From Planctomycetales bacterium (lineage in GTDB: Bacteria > Planctomycetota > Planctomycetia > Planctomycetales > Planctomycetaceae), in contig JAPLOA010000047.1 in assembly GCA_026400835.1 (NCBI GenBank), positions 60,814-124,813 on the forward strand: DNA of 64,000 bases, read 5' to 3'. Position numbers and translations under genes: made by a program. Shown piece by piece: positions 24,016 through 33,641 of this stretch. Position 1 is the first letter of the stretch, and each line of letters opens with the position of its first letter. The notes under the pieces were generated by a model. That model made no database searches, was not told where the DNA came from, and saw only the letters and a list, made by a program, of their open reading frames with translations.

Positions 24016-24828
24016 ATGACTTCAACTCTCTTTGATCTCACGGGCGAAACCGCGGTCGTACTTGGTGGCACTGGAGTGCTCGGTGGCGGCATGGCCTCAT
24101 CGCTGGCAGCAGCCGGGGCAAAAGTTGCTGTCGTGGGACGAAATGCAGATCGTGGACAAGCCCGAGTTCGGGAGATTGAAGCCGCTGGCGGAGTTGCGTC
24201 GTTTCATTCCGCAGATGCTCTGGATGCAAAATCACTGACGGATTGTCGAGATGAAATCATCAGTAAGCTTGGCTCTGTCACCATTCTGATCGCCGCTGCG
24301 GGTGGAAATCGACCTGATGCAACATTGCCGCCGGGCAGCGACTTCTGCAAACTGTCTCGCGATGGCTGGAATGGCGTCTTTGATCTGAATCTGGTTGGCG
24401 GTGCCTTGTTGCCGGCACAGGTCTTCGGTGAGACCATGTTGGCTCAGAAAAAGGGCAGCATTATCAACATTGCGTCGATGGCCGGTATGATTCCTCTGTC
24501 ACGAGTTGTGGCCTATTCTGCAGCGAAGGCGGCCGTGATTAATCTGACGAAGTTTCTGGCTCGTGAATGGGCGACCAGAGGCGTGCGAGTCAACGCCATC
24601 AGTCCGGGCTTTTTCCCGGCTGATCAGAATCGTGCACTCCTGTTCAAAGAGGATGGTTCGTATACCGAACGAGGCGGCCAGATTATTGGACATACTCCGA
24701 TGGCTCGTTTTGGCGAAAGCCACGAACTGGCCGGAGCTGTGGTCTGGTTGGCGTCGCATAAGGCTTCGTCGTTTGTGACGGGGCAAAACATCGTTGTGGA
24801 TGGAGGATTTTCTTCGACAACGATTTAG
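24016..24828 (+). CDS. SDR-family oxidoreductase
   Basis: A 270-residue classical short-chain dehydrogenase/reductase. The cofactor motif is TAVVLGGTGVLGGGMASSLAAAGA (GxxGxxG type, about residues 14-33), with VGRNADRGQ after beta-2. The catalytic Ser and YxxxK appear in IINIASMAGMIPLSRVVAYSAAKAAVINL, and VNAISPGFFPADQNR...TGQNIVVDGGFSSTTI closes the fold. The NRPDATLPPGSDF insert and the FPADQNR motif resemble sugar-acid dehydrogenases such as fructuronate reductase-like SDRs. Substrate assignment is tentative. Confidence 0.88.
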   Translation: MTSTLFDLTGETAVVLGGTGVLGGGMASSLAAAGAKVAVVGRNADRGQARVREIEAAGGVASFHSADALDAKSLTDCRDEIISKLGSVTILIAAAGGNRPDATLPPGSDFCKLSRDGWNGVFDLNLVGGALLPAQVFGETMLAQKKGSIINIASMAGMIPLSRVVAYSAAKAAVINLTKFLAREWATRGVRVNAISPGFFPADQNRALLFKEDGSYTERGGQIIGHTPMARFGESHELAGAVVWLASHKASSFVTGQNIVVDGGFSSTTI

Positions 24829-24957
24829 GGATTTGCCAGCGGAGAAGATTCTGGAGTCTCCCGCGGCCGCTGAGGCGTTCTCGCTTCGGCAATGAGTGAA
24901 TAATCATCACGGAGGATCGACAATTTCAGCGGCAGTTCTGCCGAATGGGTTTCGATC

Positions 24958-26931
24958 ATGGTGACAAGTACATCAAAGTCCAGAAAAGCATTGCGAGCCT
25001 TCTCGACCAGCCGCAAGATGTCGGCCGATCTGCGAAAAGCGATCACCGCTGATGATGTGGAAGCGTTTCATGAGGTATTCCTTCAGGAGCTATCTCGGCC
25101 GCTCAAGCGTATTCGCAAGCAACTGAGTGAAAGACCTTTGTTAGCTTTGTGGTCGGAAAGCTCCATCGAGCTGGCTGGTCGTGAACGTGAACTCGCGGCT
25201 GCTCTGGATGAGATAGCGGATCGTTCTTCGCCACGAGGACGACGTAAGAACAAGAAGGCTCGTGAAGAATCTCCTTACGAAGAGATTGTGGCTAACTGGC
25301 TGATAGAATCGGCAGGCGTGCCGGGCCCGTGGGAAACGATTGTGCTGGCGGAGATCCTGCTTCGCGAAGGGCATCGCATCTCTGCCGAACGCTTCGTGGA
25401 AACATTGACTGCTCTTGCAGAAGGCATGCAGCGAGAAACTCTGGGAGGACTTTTCGAAGGGACTGAGTCAGAGAACTCCACAAGTGATCCGATTCGCCAG
25501 ATGATTCTGACCGGGGAGAGTCGCTGGCTCTGCGGTCTTCTGCTGAGTCCTCTGCAGACGGCTCAGCCAATCCAGAAGTCCGGCTCAGAAGCTCTGGAGA
25601 AAGTACTGAAAGACTGTACCGACTCCGATGGTGTGGTCCACGGCTCACTGCTGAAGCGTCTTCCCGACTGGCTAACTCCGCTGGCCCGATCACTTTTCTG
25701 GGCGGACGCTTTCGAACAGTCGTTGTGGAATGAAGAATCACAGTTGCGTCTGGATGCCTTGATTGAGCGAACGGCCATGCTGGTTCTTCCCGCGTCTGAA
25801 CATCGCTCCGGGGAAGACGTACCAGAAACATCCGCACCGACTCTCCATCAGGTGCTGGAGTTGCTGCTGTTAAATTCCGGCACAGAATGGCGGAAGCGGA
25901 TCGAGCGACTGCTGAAAGGATGCCAGGAACTGCCACCAGAAGAGGTTCCTCGTCCGAAGAAGTTCAAGAAGAAGAAATCCGAAGATGACGACGCAACAGC
26001 GAAGACTGATTCGGAATCAAAACCAGCCAAAGGCGCAAAGCTGCCCGCGGAGAAACTGCAAGCCGGGAAGCCGAAGCTGTCGGCATCATGGGAATCCGAC
26101 CAGTCGTGCCTTGCGGTTTTGCGATCCAGCCTTGAGCCAGACGCCGACGTCGCCACGCTGGAGTGGCATTCGAGCGATGCACAGATCATGCTGGCTGCGG
26201 CAGGAATGCCCATCTTTTCCGGGTTCTGGAACTGGTCCGTACGTGTCGATGACGTGGCGGTTCCTGCTCCAACGACATGGAAGTGCAGTTGCTGGTTCCT
26301 CGATCCTGAAACCGTCTTTGTGGAACTTGAAGGTGAAGATTCAGCCGCGATCAAACGCGTTCGACAGGTGCTGCTGGCTCCACATGAACGCTTCGCCATT
26401 CTGACTGACAGCGTGACCTGCAAAGATCCAAATCGTAAAGTGCAACTGGTCACTTCACTGCCTCTGACCGACGGCAGCGTCTGTGCGATCGATTCGGTGA
26501 CTCGGGAAGTCAACATTCTGATCGGATCACGTTCGGTGAGAACATTCCCGGTCTGGATGGAAGATGATCGCATTCAGCATACGCTGGGCAGTTATCGTGA
26601 ACATGACGGTCAGTTGGAACTGTCTGGCATCGGCCGTGGTGGTGTCACGCTGCCTCTGGCTCTGGACTGGCATCCGCGTCGTGTCGATTCACCCGCCGAC
26701 TGGGCTCGCCTGACCGTCACGGAATCTCGCCGAGTTGTTCATGAAGACGAAGCAGCTGGTTACCGAATTCGAATCGGTGATCATCAGGTTCTGATCTATC
26801 GCAGTCTGGTGGCTGGTAAGAACAGTCGAGCAGTGCTTGGGCTGCACACCTGGGACGAATCGGTTTACACTCGAGTCCCCAACAAACCAGGTCCGCTGGA
26901 GCCTTTGGTAGAAGTCGAAACGCCGGAATAA
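24958..26931 (+). CDS. Large planctomycete protein of unknown function, 657 residues
   Basis: I do not recognise a family. The N-terminal part is helical, with a basic RGRRKNKKAREESPYEEIVANWLIES stretch (about 87-113). A low-complexity Lys/Glu/Ser linker at about 325-370 (KKFKKKKSEDDDATAKTDSESKPAKGAK) divides the protein. The C-terminal 290 residues are beta-rich with WTLD-type strands (FSGFWNWSVRVDDVAVPAPTTWKCSCWFLDPETVFVELEGEDSAAIKRV), superficially like the all-beta domain of polysaccharide lyases. No signal peptide is seen. An alternative start is 25018. The long clean frame makes it certainly coding. Confidence 0.8.
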   Translation: MVTSTSKSRKALRAFSTSRKMSADLRKAITADDVEAFHEVFLQELSRPLKRIRKQLSERPLLALWSESSIELAGRERELAAALDEIADRSSPRGRRKNKKAREESPYEEIVANWLIESAGVPGPWETIVLAEILLREGHRISAERFVETLTALAEGMQRETLGGLFEGTESENSTSDPIRQMILTGESRWLCGLLLSPLQTAQPIQKSGSEALEKVLKDCTDSDGVVHGSLLKRLPDWLTPLARSLFWADAFEQSLWNEESQLRLDALIERTAMLVLPASEHRSGEDVPETSAPTLHQVLELLLLNSGTEWRKRIERLLKGCQELPPEEVPRPKKFKKKKSEDDDATAKTDSESKPAKGAKLPAEKLQAGKPKLSASWESDQSCLAVLRSSLEPDADVATLEWHSSDAQIMLAAAGMPIFSGFWNWSVRVDDVAVPAPTTWKCSCWFLDPETVFVELEGEDSAAIKRVRQVLLAPHERFAILTDSVTCKDPNRKVQLVTSLPLTDGSVCAIDSVTREVNILIGSRSVRTFPVWMEDDRIQHTLGSYREHDGQLELSGIGRGGVTLPLALDWHPRRVDSPADWARLTVTESRRVVHEDEAAGYRIRIGDHQVLIYRSLVAGKNSRAVLGLHTWDESVYTRVPNKPGPLEPLVEVETPE

Positions 26932-26962
26932 CGTTGACTCTTCATGTAGTGGCCATAAGGTT

Positions 26963-27050
26963 CGTAGTGCTGGCTTCAGCCGGCTATCGTTCGCATTGCG
27001 CAGTCGAGCCTCAAAAAGGCATGCTGCTGAAAGCCTTCAGTGCCGTAGAA
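26963..27050. repeat. Dispersed repeat, family A, degenerate copy
   Basis: CGTAGTGCTGGCTTCAGCCGG begins at 26963 and GAAGCTACG closes the element near 27056. The first hairpin and outer stem are recognisable, while the second hairpin is eroded. Confidence 0.45.
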
Positions 27051-27051
27051 G

Positions 27052-28476
27052 CTACGCTCTGTGTTCAAACAGTTCCGTTGCCACATTGCCGAAGATGTCC
27101 GTGAGTCGGAAGTCACGACCCGCGTGGCGGAAGGTCAACCGCTTGTGATCAAGCCCCAGCGCATACAACAACGTGGCATGGAAGTCATGCATATGCATCG
27201 GGTTTTCGACGGGATGAAATCCGAAATCATCCGTCGATCCATAAGTCAGACCACCCTTAACACCTCCGCCCGCCATCCACATCGTGAATGCCGCCGGATG
27301 ATGATTGCGGCCGTCACCATTCTCAACCGTTGGCGTTCGCCCAAATTCTGAGCCCCAGACAACCAGCGTGTCTTCCAGCATTCCTCGTTGCTGCAAATCG
27401 GTTAACAATCCTGCGATGGGCTTGTCGACCTGCGCACATTCTTTAACGAGGCCTTCGTTATTCCTGGTGTGATGATCCCACGTATAATCCGTTGACACCT
27501 GAATGTAGCGAACGCCTTTCTCGGCGAACTTCCGCGCGAGCAGGCATTGGCGTGCGAAGTTGTCGGTCGGCTGAGCATCCACACCATACAGCTTCAATGT
27601 CTCCGGAGATTCATCCGCCAGACTCAGAATCTGCGGCACCGTCGACTGCATCCGATACGCCAGTTCATAGCTGGCAATCAAACCCTCGATACCCTGATCT
27701 GCCACGGACTTCCGGAGATGCTGCTGATTCAACGCCTGAATCAGGTCCAGTTGCTCTCGCTGAGCAGATCGGTCGATTTTCGGATTGGAGATATTCGCCA
27801 TCCTGGCATTGGCAATCGGAGTCTCTGCAGATCCGATCGCGGTACCCTGATGCACGGCCGGAAGAAATGCACTGCCATAATTCTGAACTCCTCCGTGTCC
27901 TCGCGGAGGGGAGATAGTGACGAAACCAGGCAGATTTTCACTTTCTCCACCAAGCCCATAACTGACCCATGCACCAACGCTCGGACGGACGAGATTCGAG
28001 TTACCCGTGTGCAGATTCAGCAGTGCTTCGCCGTGCGCGGATCCGTCGGTATGCATGGATCGAATAACACACATGCGGTCGGCGTGCTTTGCGACATTCG
28101 GAAACAACTCACTAATCCAGACGCCGCTTTGCCCGTGCTGCTGATACTTGAACGGCGACCCCAGAATTGTTCCGCCCGGAGGCTGCCTGCCACCAAACGC
28201 TTCCGGAGTAACCGCCTTACCTGCGAAGTCGTTGAGACGCGGCTTGTAGTCGAACAGATCCACATGACTCGGTCCGCCCCACATAAACAGAAAGATCACT
28301 CGCTTCGCCGACGCGGCAAAATGCGGAAGCCGATCAACAGTGTTCATCGACGCAGCGCCTGCCTGCAGCGCGGCCTGTCCAGCCATCGCCGCAAGCCCCA
28401 CCTGCGCAAACCCGGCCGCACTGCGAGCCAGCATTGAGCGGCGATTCATGGAGTTATAGAAGTTGAAGCAGTTCAT
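27052..28476 (-). CDS. DUF1501 family exported protein, operon partner of DUF1549/1553 gene
   Basis: A 474-residue DUF1501 protein. The leader MNRRSMLARSAAGFAQVGLAAMAG is Tat-like. Motifs KRVIFLFMWGGPSHVDLFDYKPRL, RYIQVSTDYTWDHHTRNNEG, TLVVWGSEFGRTPTVENGDGRNHHPAAFTMWMAGGGVKGG and KRLTFRHAGRDFRLTDI define the family. The ATG at 28476 has GGAG six bases upstream, inside the end of the preceding gene, so it is used rather than 28449. Three bases separate it from the DUF1549/1553 gene. The pair is a common planctomycete operon thought to act on exported substrates. Confidence 0.9.
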   Translation of the reverse strand: MNCFNFYNSMNRRSMLARSAAGFAQVGLAAMAGQAALQAGAASMNTVDRLPHFAASAKRVIFLFMWGGPSHVDLFDYKPRLNDFAGKAVTPEAFGGRQPPGGTILGSPFKYQQHGQSGVWISELFPNVAKHADRMCVIRSMHTDGSAHGEALLNLHTGNSNLVRPSVGAWVSYGLGGESENLPGFVTISPPRGHGGVQNYGSAFLPAVHQGTAIGSAETPIANARMANISNPKIDRSAQREQLDLIQALNQQHLRKSVADQGIEGLIASYELAYRMQSTVPQILSLADESPETLKLYGVDAQPTDNFARQCLLARKFAEKGVRYIQVSTDYTWDHHTRNNEGLVKECAQVDKPIAGLLTDLQQRGMLEDTLVVWGSEFGRTPTVENGDGRNHHPAAFTMWMAGGGVKGGLTYGSTDDFGFHPVENPMHMHDFHATLLYALGLDHKRLTFRHAGRDFRLTDIFGNVATELFEHRA

Positions 28477-28479
28477 CTT

Positions 28480-30996
28480 TTACTCCAGATACTGAAATCG
28501 ACTTGAGGCAAACAAGGCATGACAAGCCATGGCCAATGCTTTCAACGACGCTTCCGCATCGCCGGCCGTTTGCAAACGAGATTCCGTCTGCTGAAGGTAG
28601 GAGAGCATGGCCTGTTGCTCATTGTCGTTTGCACCATCGCTCACAATCAACTGAAACATCCGCTGAATGCGAGTCTCCATCGGCTGACTGGCAGTTTCGG
28701 ACAGAATTCGCCGAGCCGTGATCTCTGCGGTGGCCATCACCATCGCATCGTTCAGCATGAATAAACCCTGAGTCGGCACAGTGGTTTTGGGACGAGCACC
28801 AGTCGTTGTGTGAGGATTTGTAAAATCAAACGCTTCGAAAATCTCCGGCAGATCATTGCGAATCACCGGTAGATAAACGCTGCGACAATTATAGTCCGTC
28901 TTTCGCCGCACCGGATTGCTTCCGACAGCGGTTGCCTGATCACCCAGATACGCCACGGTCGACTCCATCGGCGCCAATTCCAGCGTTCCGGCCGCGGCCA
29001 GCATCGAATCACGTAATGACTCCGGATCCAGACGCCGCCGATTGGCTCGCCACAACCTGATATTCTCGGGATCTTTATCCGAATTGGCGGGCTCATAATG
29101 ACTGTTCAAAGCAAACGTGCGACTCAGCACAATCCTGCGAATCAGCTTCTTGAATGACCACCCATCCTGAATCAGTTCACTGGCCAGATAATCCAATAGC
29201 TCCGGATGACTGGGCGTTTCTCCTGTCCGTCCGAAATTGTCCACCGTGCGAACAAGTCCGCGGCCGAGCAAGTGATGCCAAATCCGATTCGCCTGAACTC
29301 GCGCCGTCAGTTGCCCCGATCGACGTGAACCATCTGTCAGCCACTGAGCGAATTCGATGCGACCGCTTTGCTTGTCCGGCAACGGAGTGATTGCGTCGTC
29401 ATAAAGAACCCGCAGGAAGCCTCGTTGCGTCGTTTCACCGGGAGCATCAAACTTGCCAGCGATGCGAATCGTTTCGTTGACAGGCGTTTCCAAATCCATA
29501 GGCATCATCGCGCGCGGAGGAATCTGCGGTGGATTGGCGAGCAGATCCTGCAGCTTCTTCAGCAATGCTTCCTGAGCGGCCAGGCGACTCTCTTTGGGCT
29601 GTGAAGCGTCTTTCGCGGTCTCGGCGAAACCATCGGCATCAGAGGCCAGCTTTGCTGCAATCGCCGTTTCATCAGCTTGCTTCAGAACTTCCAGAACGGC
29701 CTTTACTTTCTCCATCCGAGCATTCTTGCCGGGACGTTCTCGCCAATACGTTTCATAAGCTGCGTTCAGCTGATCGCCCTGTTCGCCGAGCCCCGCCAGT
29801 CGCTCCATGACGCGTTGTTCACCCAGCATGTAACGCTGCTCCATGACCTTCGTCGAAGTCAGGATGCCAGCCATGGCGTAATAATCCGCCGTTGGGATCG
29901 GATCGAACTTATGATCATGACATCGTGCACAGCCAACCGTTTGGGCAAGCACTGCTCGGCTGATGGATTCAAGCTGCTCATCGGCCACGTCCATGCGTTG
30001 ACGATCCGGATTGACTCCCAGCAACACCTTTGGCCCCACGACCAGAAATCCGGCGGCAATTCGCTGCCGATCCCGTTGGTCAAGCGTTTCATAAGGCAGT
30101 AAATCGCCAGCTAATTGCTCCATCAAGAATCGATCAAACGGCAAATCCGCGTTCACCGCATCAATCACCCAATTGCGATACCGCCACGCTTCACGGAACA
30201 GGAAGTTTTCATCGAGCCCATTGGAATCCGCATATCTCGCGAGATCGAGCCAATGCCGTCCCCAGCGCTGGCCAAACTGCGGAGAAGCCAAAAGCTCATC
30301 AACCAGACGTTCCATCGCCTGCGGGATCGGAAGTTCCTGAAACTGTTGAATCTGAGTTTCTGTCGGTGGCAATCCCACCAGTTGAAAAGACGTGCGGCGA
30401 ACCAATTCAATCGCCGCAGCATCGGCCACCGGATGCAGGTTCTCAGCCTCCAGTTTTGCAAGCACAAATCGGTCAATGTCTGAACGAGCCCACTCCTGAT
30501 TCTGAACGGCTGGAACCATGGGCCGAGTCAGTCGCAGAAACGCCCAATGACTTTTTCCTGCGATGGGATCTGATGGATTCTCAATGACATTCGCATCAGC
30601 CGTCGCCGGAGCCGGCGCGCCCATCCTGACCCATGCGTCAAACTTTGCTATGTCTTCATCGTTCAGTCGTTCCGTTGGCGGCATCAACAGATCGGGATCG
30701 TTGTAATGCACAGCCCTGATCAGCAGGCTGGCGTCAGGGTCTCCCGCTACAACCGCAGCACCTCGATCACCACCACGCGTCCATGCGTCCGGTGAATCCA
30801 GTAAGAGACCACCTTCCTGTTTTCCGGCCTTCAACGAATGACAAGCATAACATCGCTGGACCAACAGCGGACGAATGTGCGTTTCAAACCAGGCGATTCC
30901 ATCGGCTTCAGGTTTTTCCGAAGCAGCGTTTTCCTGCGCCGACGCAATTGAATCCATCGATACGACAAGAAAAATGAAGATTGTTCGAGAATACAT
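28480..30996 (-). CDS. DUF1549/DUF1553 protein with planctomycete cytochrome c domain
   Basis: An 838-residue exported protein (signal peptide ending SIASAQE). The N-terminal cytochrome domain carries CYACHS (CxxCH haem motif, about residue 50), with the MPP ligand region at LLMPPTERL. DUF1549 follows (FVLAKLEAENLHP...RWGRHWLDLARYADSNG), with a second CxxCH in CARCHDHKFDPIPTADYYAMAGI. DUF1553 makes the C-terminal third (RVQANRIWHHLLGRGLVRTVDNFGRTGETPSHPELLDYLA to SSRFQYLE). It is first in an operon with the DUF1501 gene. Electron transfer linked to polymer degradation is the usual proposal; direct evidence is lacking. Confidence 0.9.
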   Translation of the reverse strand: MYSRTIFIFLVVSMDSIASAQENAASEKPEADGIAWFETHIRPLLVQRCYACHSLKAGKQEGGLLLDSPDAWTRGGDRGAAVVAGDPDASLLIRAVHYNDPDLLMPPTERLNDEDIAKFDAWVRMGAPAPATADANVIENPSDPIAGKSHWAFLRLTRPMVPAVQNQEWARSDIDRFVLAKLEAENLHPVADAAAIELVRRTSFQLVGLPPTETQIQQFQELPIPQAMERLVDELLASPQFGQRWGRHWLDLARYADSNGLDENFLFREAWRYRNWVIDAVNADLPFDRFLMEQLAGDLLPYETLDQRDRQRIAAGFLVVGPKVLLGVNPDRQRMDVADEQLESISRAVLAQTVGCARCHDHKFDPIPTADYYAMAGILTSTKVMEQRYMLGEQRVMERLAGLGEQGDQLNAAYETYWRERPGKNARMEKVKAVLEVLKQADETAIAAKLASDADGFAETAKDASQPKESRLAAQEALLKKLQDLLANPPQIPPRAMMPMDLETPVNETIRIAGKFDAPGETTQRGFLRVLYDDAITPLPDKQSGRIEFAQWLTDGSRRSGQLTARVQANRIWHHLLGRGLVRTVDNFGRTGETPSHPELLDYLASELIQDGWSFKKLIRRIVLSRTFALNSHYEPANSDKDPENIRLWRANRRRLDPESLRDSMLAAAGTLELAPMESTVAYLGDQATAVGSNPVRRKTDYNCRSVYLPVIRNDLPEIFEAFDFTNPHTTTGARPKTTVPTQGLFMLNDAMVMATAEITARRILSETASQPMETRIQRMFQLIVSDGANDNEQQAMLSYLQQTESRLQTAGDAEASLKALAMACHALFASSRFQYLE

Positions 30997-31051
30997 CTGT
31001 GAATCGATTCAGGAAAATATTCGGCCGGTGTGGCATCTCAGACCAGGATCT

Positions 31052-32176
31052 TTACGGAACAACAATGCATCGAAACCCGGTATGAAAGGCGCCGGTGTCT
31101 TCTTCGCCTTTCATGCGAGCAGTCACGCGATAACCAACACAGTATTGATCGCTGCACATGAACGATCCACCGCGTTGAACGCGTTTAATGATACCTGGTT
31201 CCTGTGGGTCGAGGCTGGATGTGGGGCCGGGAGGATTGTGGGTGGGACTCTCTGAATAATACTCGAGCTGATAGTAATCTGCACACCATTCCCAGACGTT
31301 GCCGGAGATATCGAACAGACCGTAATCATTGGCCGGAAAACTTCGAACCGGAGCCGTACGTGTAAACCCGTCTTCTCCGATGTCTTCAACGGGAAATTCG
31401 CCCTGCCAGATATTGTGAAGCCATTTGCCGTCCGGATTACGCTCATTGCCCCAGGGATAAGTATCTTTTGAATGACCTCCCCGTGCCGCATACTCCCATT
31501 GAGCTTCTGTCGGCAGATGCTTGCCCGCCCACTTGCAGTATTCCTGAGCATCCAGCCAGCTCACATGAACCACCGGATGATCCATACGATCTTCAAGATT
31601 TGAACCGGGGCCCTCCGGGTGTTTCCAGTCAGCTCCGGGCACATACTGCCACCAACTATAAGCTCCTTTAGCCGGATCAATATCCTTACGGCTGTCTAAT
31701 TGCAGACTACAAATCGAACCCGGCTTATTGAATTCCGGCAGGATCTCGACATTCTCAAGGTCCGAGCCTCGCTTAATGCTTCGCAGTTCAGGAGCACGTT
31801 CGGCGGTTGTGATGTAACCGGTCGCATCCGTGAAGGCTTCGAAATCCGCATTCGTCACTTCCGTGGCATCCATCCAGAAGCCGTCAAGCTCGACTTCATG
31901 CGGAGGAAACTCATCCGGCATTGTGTCGATCTCTCCCATCATAAACTTACCGGGCGGAATCCAGACCATGCCTTTGAGGCGAGGATCCTCGGAGACCACA
32001 GGCGGCTTAACCTCAGGCAGTGGATCGGCCGGCTGAGCTGCTGTGCTTTCCGCGTTGCCAGTCTGTGAAGCAGTCTCCATCGAGCCGGAATCCGTTCGCA
32101 CGCTCAACGTCAGGGATGCCACCAGGCTCAGTACTGCCAACAGAAAAACGCTCGCAGCGATCACAGGATTTTTCAA
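31052..32176 (-). CDS. Formylglycine-generating enzyme family protein with both active-site cysteines
   Basis: A 374-residue protein with an N-terminal membrane anchor or signal (VIAASVFLLAVLSLVASLTLSV). The FGE/SUMF1 fold spans about residues 68-372: MVWIPPGKFMMGEID, VELDGFWMDATEVTNADFEAFTDATGY, HPVVHVSWLDAQEYCKWAGKHLPTEAQWEYAARGG and GNVWEWCADYY. Near the end RGGSFMCSDQYCVGYR keeps the Cys-x4-Cys pair required by genuine formylglycine-generating enzymes. It probably activates sulfatases outside the cytoplasm. No sulfatase gene is in the window, although planctomycetes usually encode many. Confidence 0.88.
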   Translation of the reverse strand: MKNPVIAASVFLLAVLSLVASLTLSVRTDSGSMETASQTGNAESTAAQPADPLPEVKPPVVSEDPRLKGMVWIPPGKFMMGEIDTMPDEFPPHEVELDGFWMDATEVTNADFEAFTDATGYITTAERAPELRSIKRGSDLENVEILPEFNKPGSICSLQLDSRKDIDPAKGAYSWWQYVPGADWKHPEGPGSNLEDRMDHPVVHVSWLDAQEYCKWAGKHLPTEAQWEYAARGGHSKDTYPWGNERNPDGKWLHNIWQGEFPVEDIGEDGFTRTAPVRSFPANDYGLFDISGNVWEWCADYYQLEYYSESPTHNPPGPTSSLDPQEPGIIKRVQRGGSFMCSDQYCVGYRVTARMKGEEDTGAFHTGFRCIVVP

Positions 32177-32316
32177 GGAGCCACCTCACGACAATTCAAC
32201 CGAATAACAAAAGAGAATGCGACAGGTTCAGCTCTGAGATGCCAAACGAAGTCGGAAATCTTCTTCTCGCATCACAACCCTGAACTTCAGCGGGGATTTG
32301 CTGCAATCCCGCCCCC

Positions 32317-32391
32317 AACGCGTCAGCGAGGGATTGCGATTCTGCGTTAGGAAAGCTCTTCCCCGGAATCCCTCGCTGACGCTTCGGGTTG
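32317..32391. repeat. Dispersed inverted repeat, family C
   Basis: GCGTCAGCGAGGGATT (32320-32335) and AATCCCTCGCTGACGC (32367-32382) form a perfect 16-bp inverted repeat with a 31-base spacer, followed by TTCGGGTTGTGAT. Related fragments occur at 32459-32472 and in 46620-46765. The 32177-32492 gap has no gene. Confidence 0.65.
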
Positions 32392-32492
32392 TGATAAATC
32401 CCTCTGTTTTTGGAAGCTTGATCAACCGAAGGTCTGAAATTCGCAACTTCAAAACTCACGCGTCGGGTTGGGATTCCGGACCGAAGTCAGCA

Positions 32493-33410
32493 TCACGTAG
32501 ACAAAGGCAGCAGCTTGCGAAGGGTTGAAACGGCTCGACAAACATCGTCTGCTCGCTGATCACCGCCCGTGCGTTCGATGCAGATCCAGCCGGGATAATT
32601 GGCTTCGACGAGTGTCGGCAGGAGTTCCAGCCAGTCGACCGATCCATCTCCCAGAGGCGTCTCGATACCGCCACCGTCAACGTCTTTCTGAGCATCCCGG
32701 GCACGCATGTAGCCGAACGACTGATACAGGTCGCGAAAAAGCTTCACCGGCCGAGACCCGGTCATGACACAAATAGCCGGATCAAATACGAGGGCCACAG
32801 GACCCGCTTTAATCCGATCCAATAGTCGTGAGATACGATTGGCATCGTAGTTGGCCAACTGCAACTGCAGAGTTGCTCCTTCGCGACTTCCGACGGCCAC
32901 GAGATCGTTGATAATATCGCACAGCATTTCAAACTGCCGGCTCTCCGATAGCCCTGCAGACTTAATCAGACCAGCCGCAGGTGCAAAGGAAAACGGATTG
33001 CGGAGCGAATCGACATCATCGTTTGAGGGGCCGTTGCCTGATCCACTCGAGTCAGTCGCTGGTTCAGCGGCATCGGGATCCGGAATCCGGCCAACTCGCA
33101 CCAGCACTTCGCAGGTTCCCAGCTTGCGAACCATTCGCATCGCGGAGCGAATTCCATCCAGCCGCTGGTCCAGAGATTTCTCGTCATACAGCGAATGCCG
33201 TGAAGGATAACTCAACCCCGCGACAGTCATTTGATGCTCTTCCACGTAGAGCCTGAGTTGTCGCAGTGCGGTCTCGGAAAATTCTTCCGCACGAATCTCC
33301 GACCGCGCGTTCAGCCGCAAGCCCTGGACCGCATTCTCTGCCGCCAGTTCGATCGCTCGCCGCAAGGGCTGCCCAAAGTCTTCCGTGGCCACAGCCAGTC
33401 GAAGTGACAT
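32493..33410 (-). CDS. Sugar phosphate isomerase/epimerase-like TIM-barrel protein
   Basis: A 305-residue protein starting MSLRLAVATEDFGQPLRRAIELAAENAVQGLRL. AGGAGT about 13 bases upstream supports the ATG at 33410 rather than 33455. The pattern fits the xylose isomerase-like/AP endonuclease 2 TIM barrel: VAGLSYPSRHSLYDEKSLDQRLDGIRSAMRMVRKLGTCEVLVRVG, LVFDPAICVMTG, YMRARDAQKD and a terminal ANYPGWICIERTGG. Some usual metal-binding residues look replaced (for example DPAICV where DPxN/H is common), so catalytic status is unclear. A Ser/Gly/Asn-rich insert lies at about 123-140. Confidence 0.75.
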   Translation of the reverse strand: MSLRLAVATEDFGQPLRRAIELAAENAVQGLRLNARSEIRAEEFSETALRQLRLYVEEHQMTVAGLSYPSRHSLYDEKSLDQRLDGIRSAMRMVRKLGTCEVLVRVGRIPDPDAAEPATDSSGSGNGPSNDDVDSLRNPFSFAPAAGLIKSAGLSESRQFEMLCDIINDLVAVGSREGATLQLQLANYDANRISRLLDRIKAGPVALVFDPAICVMTGSRPVKLFRDLYQSFGYMRARDAQKDVDGGGIETPLGDGSVDWLELLPTLVEANYPGWICIERTGGDQRADDVCRAVSTLRKLLPLST

Positions 33411-33641
33411 CCGAAAACTTACTCCTGAAGAAACACAGATTCGCGAGGATTCCATTGAACGCTATCAATGATAGCAGCTTCAGATTCCTCTGTCAGTTTT
33501 CAGAATACTTCAGCATCGAGCGTCTAAGGGGACCAGACGGCGGGGAGCGTTCTTGAACCCGTATCAAAACCGTAGCTGAGCTCGTGAGAGCTCAGAAACC
33601 ACTCCGAATTCTCACGAATCCGGCTACGTGTGCATGTTTTG

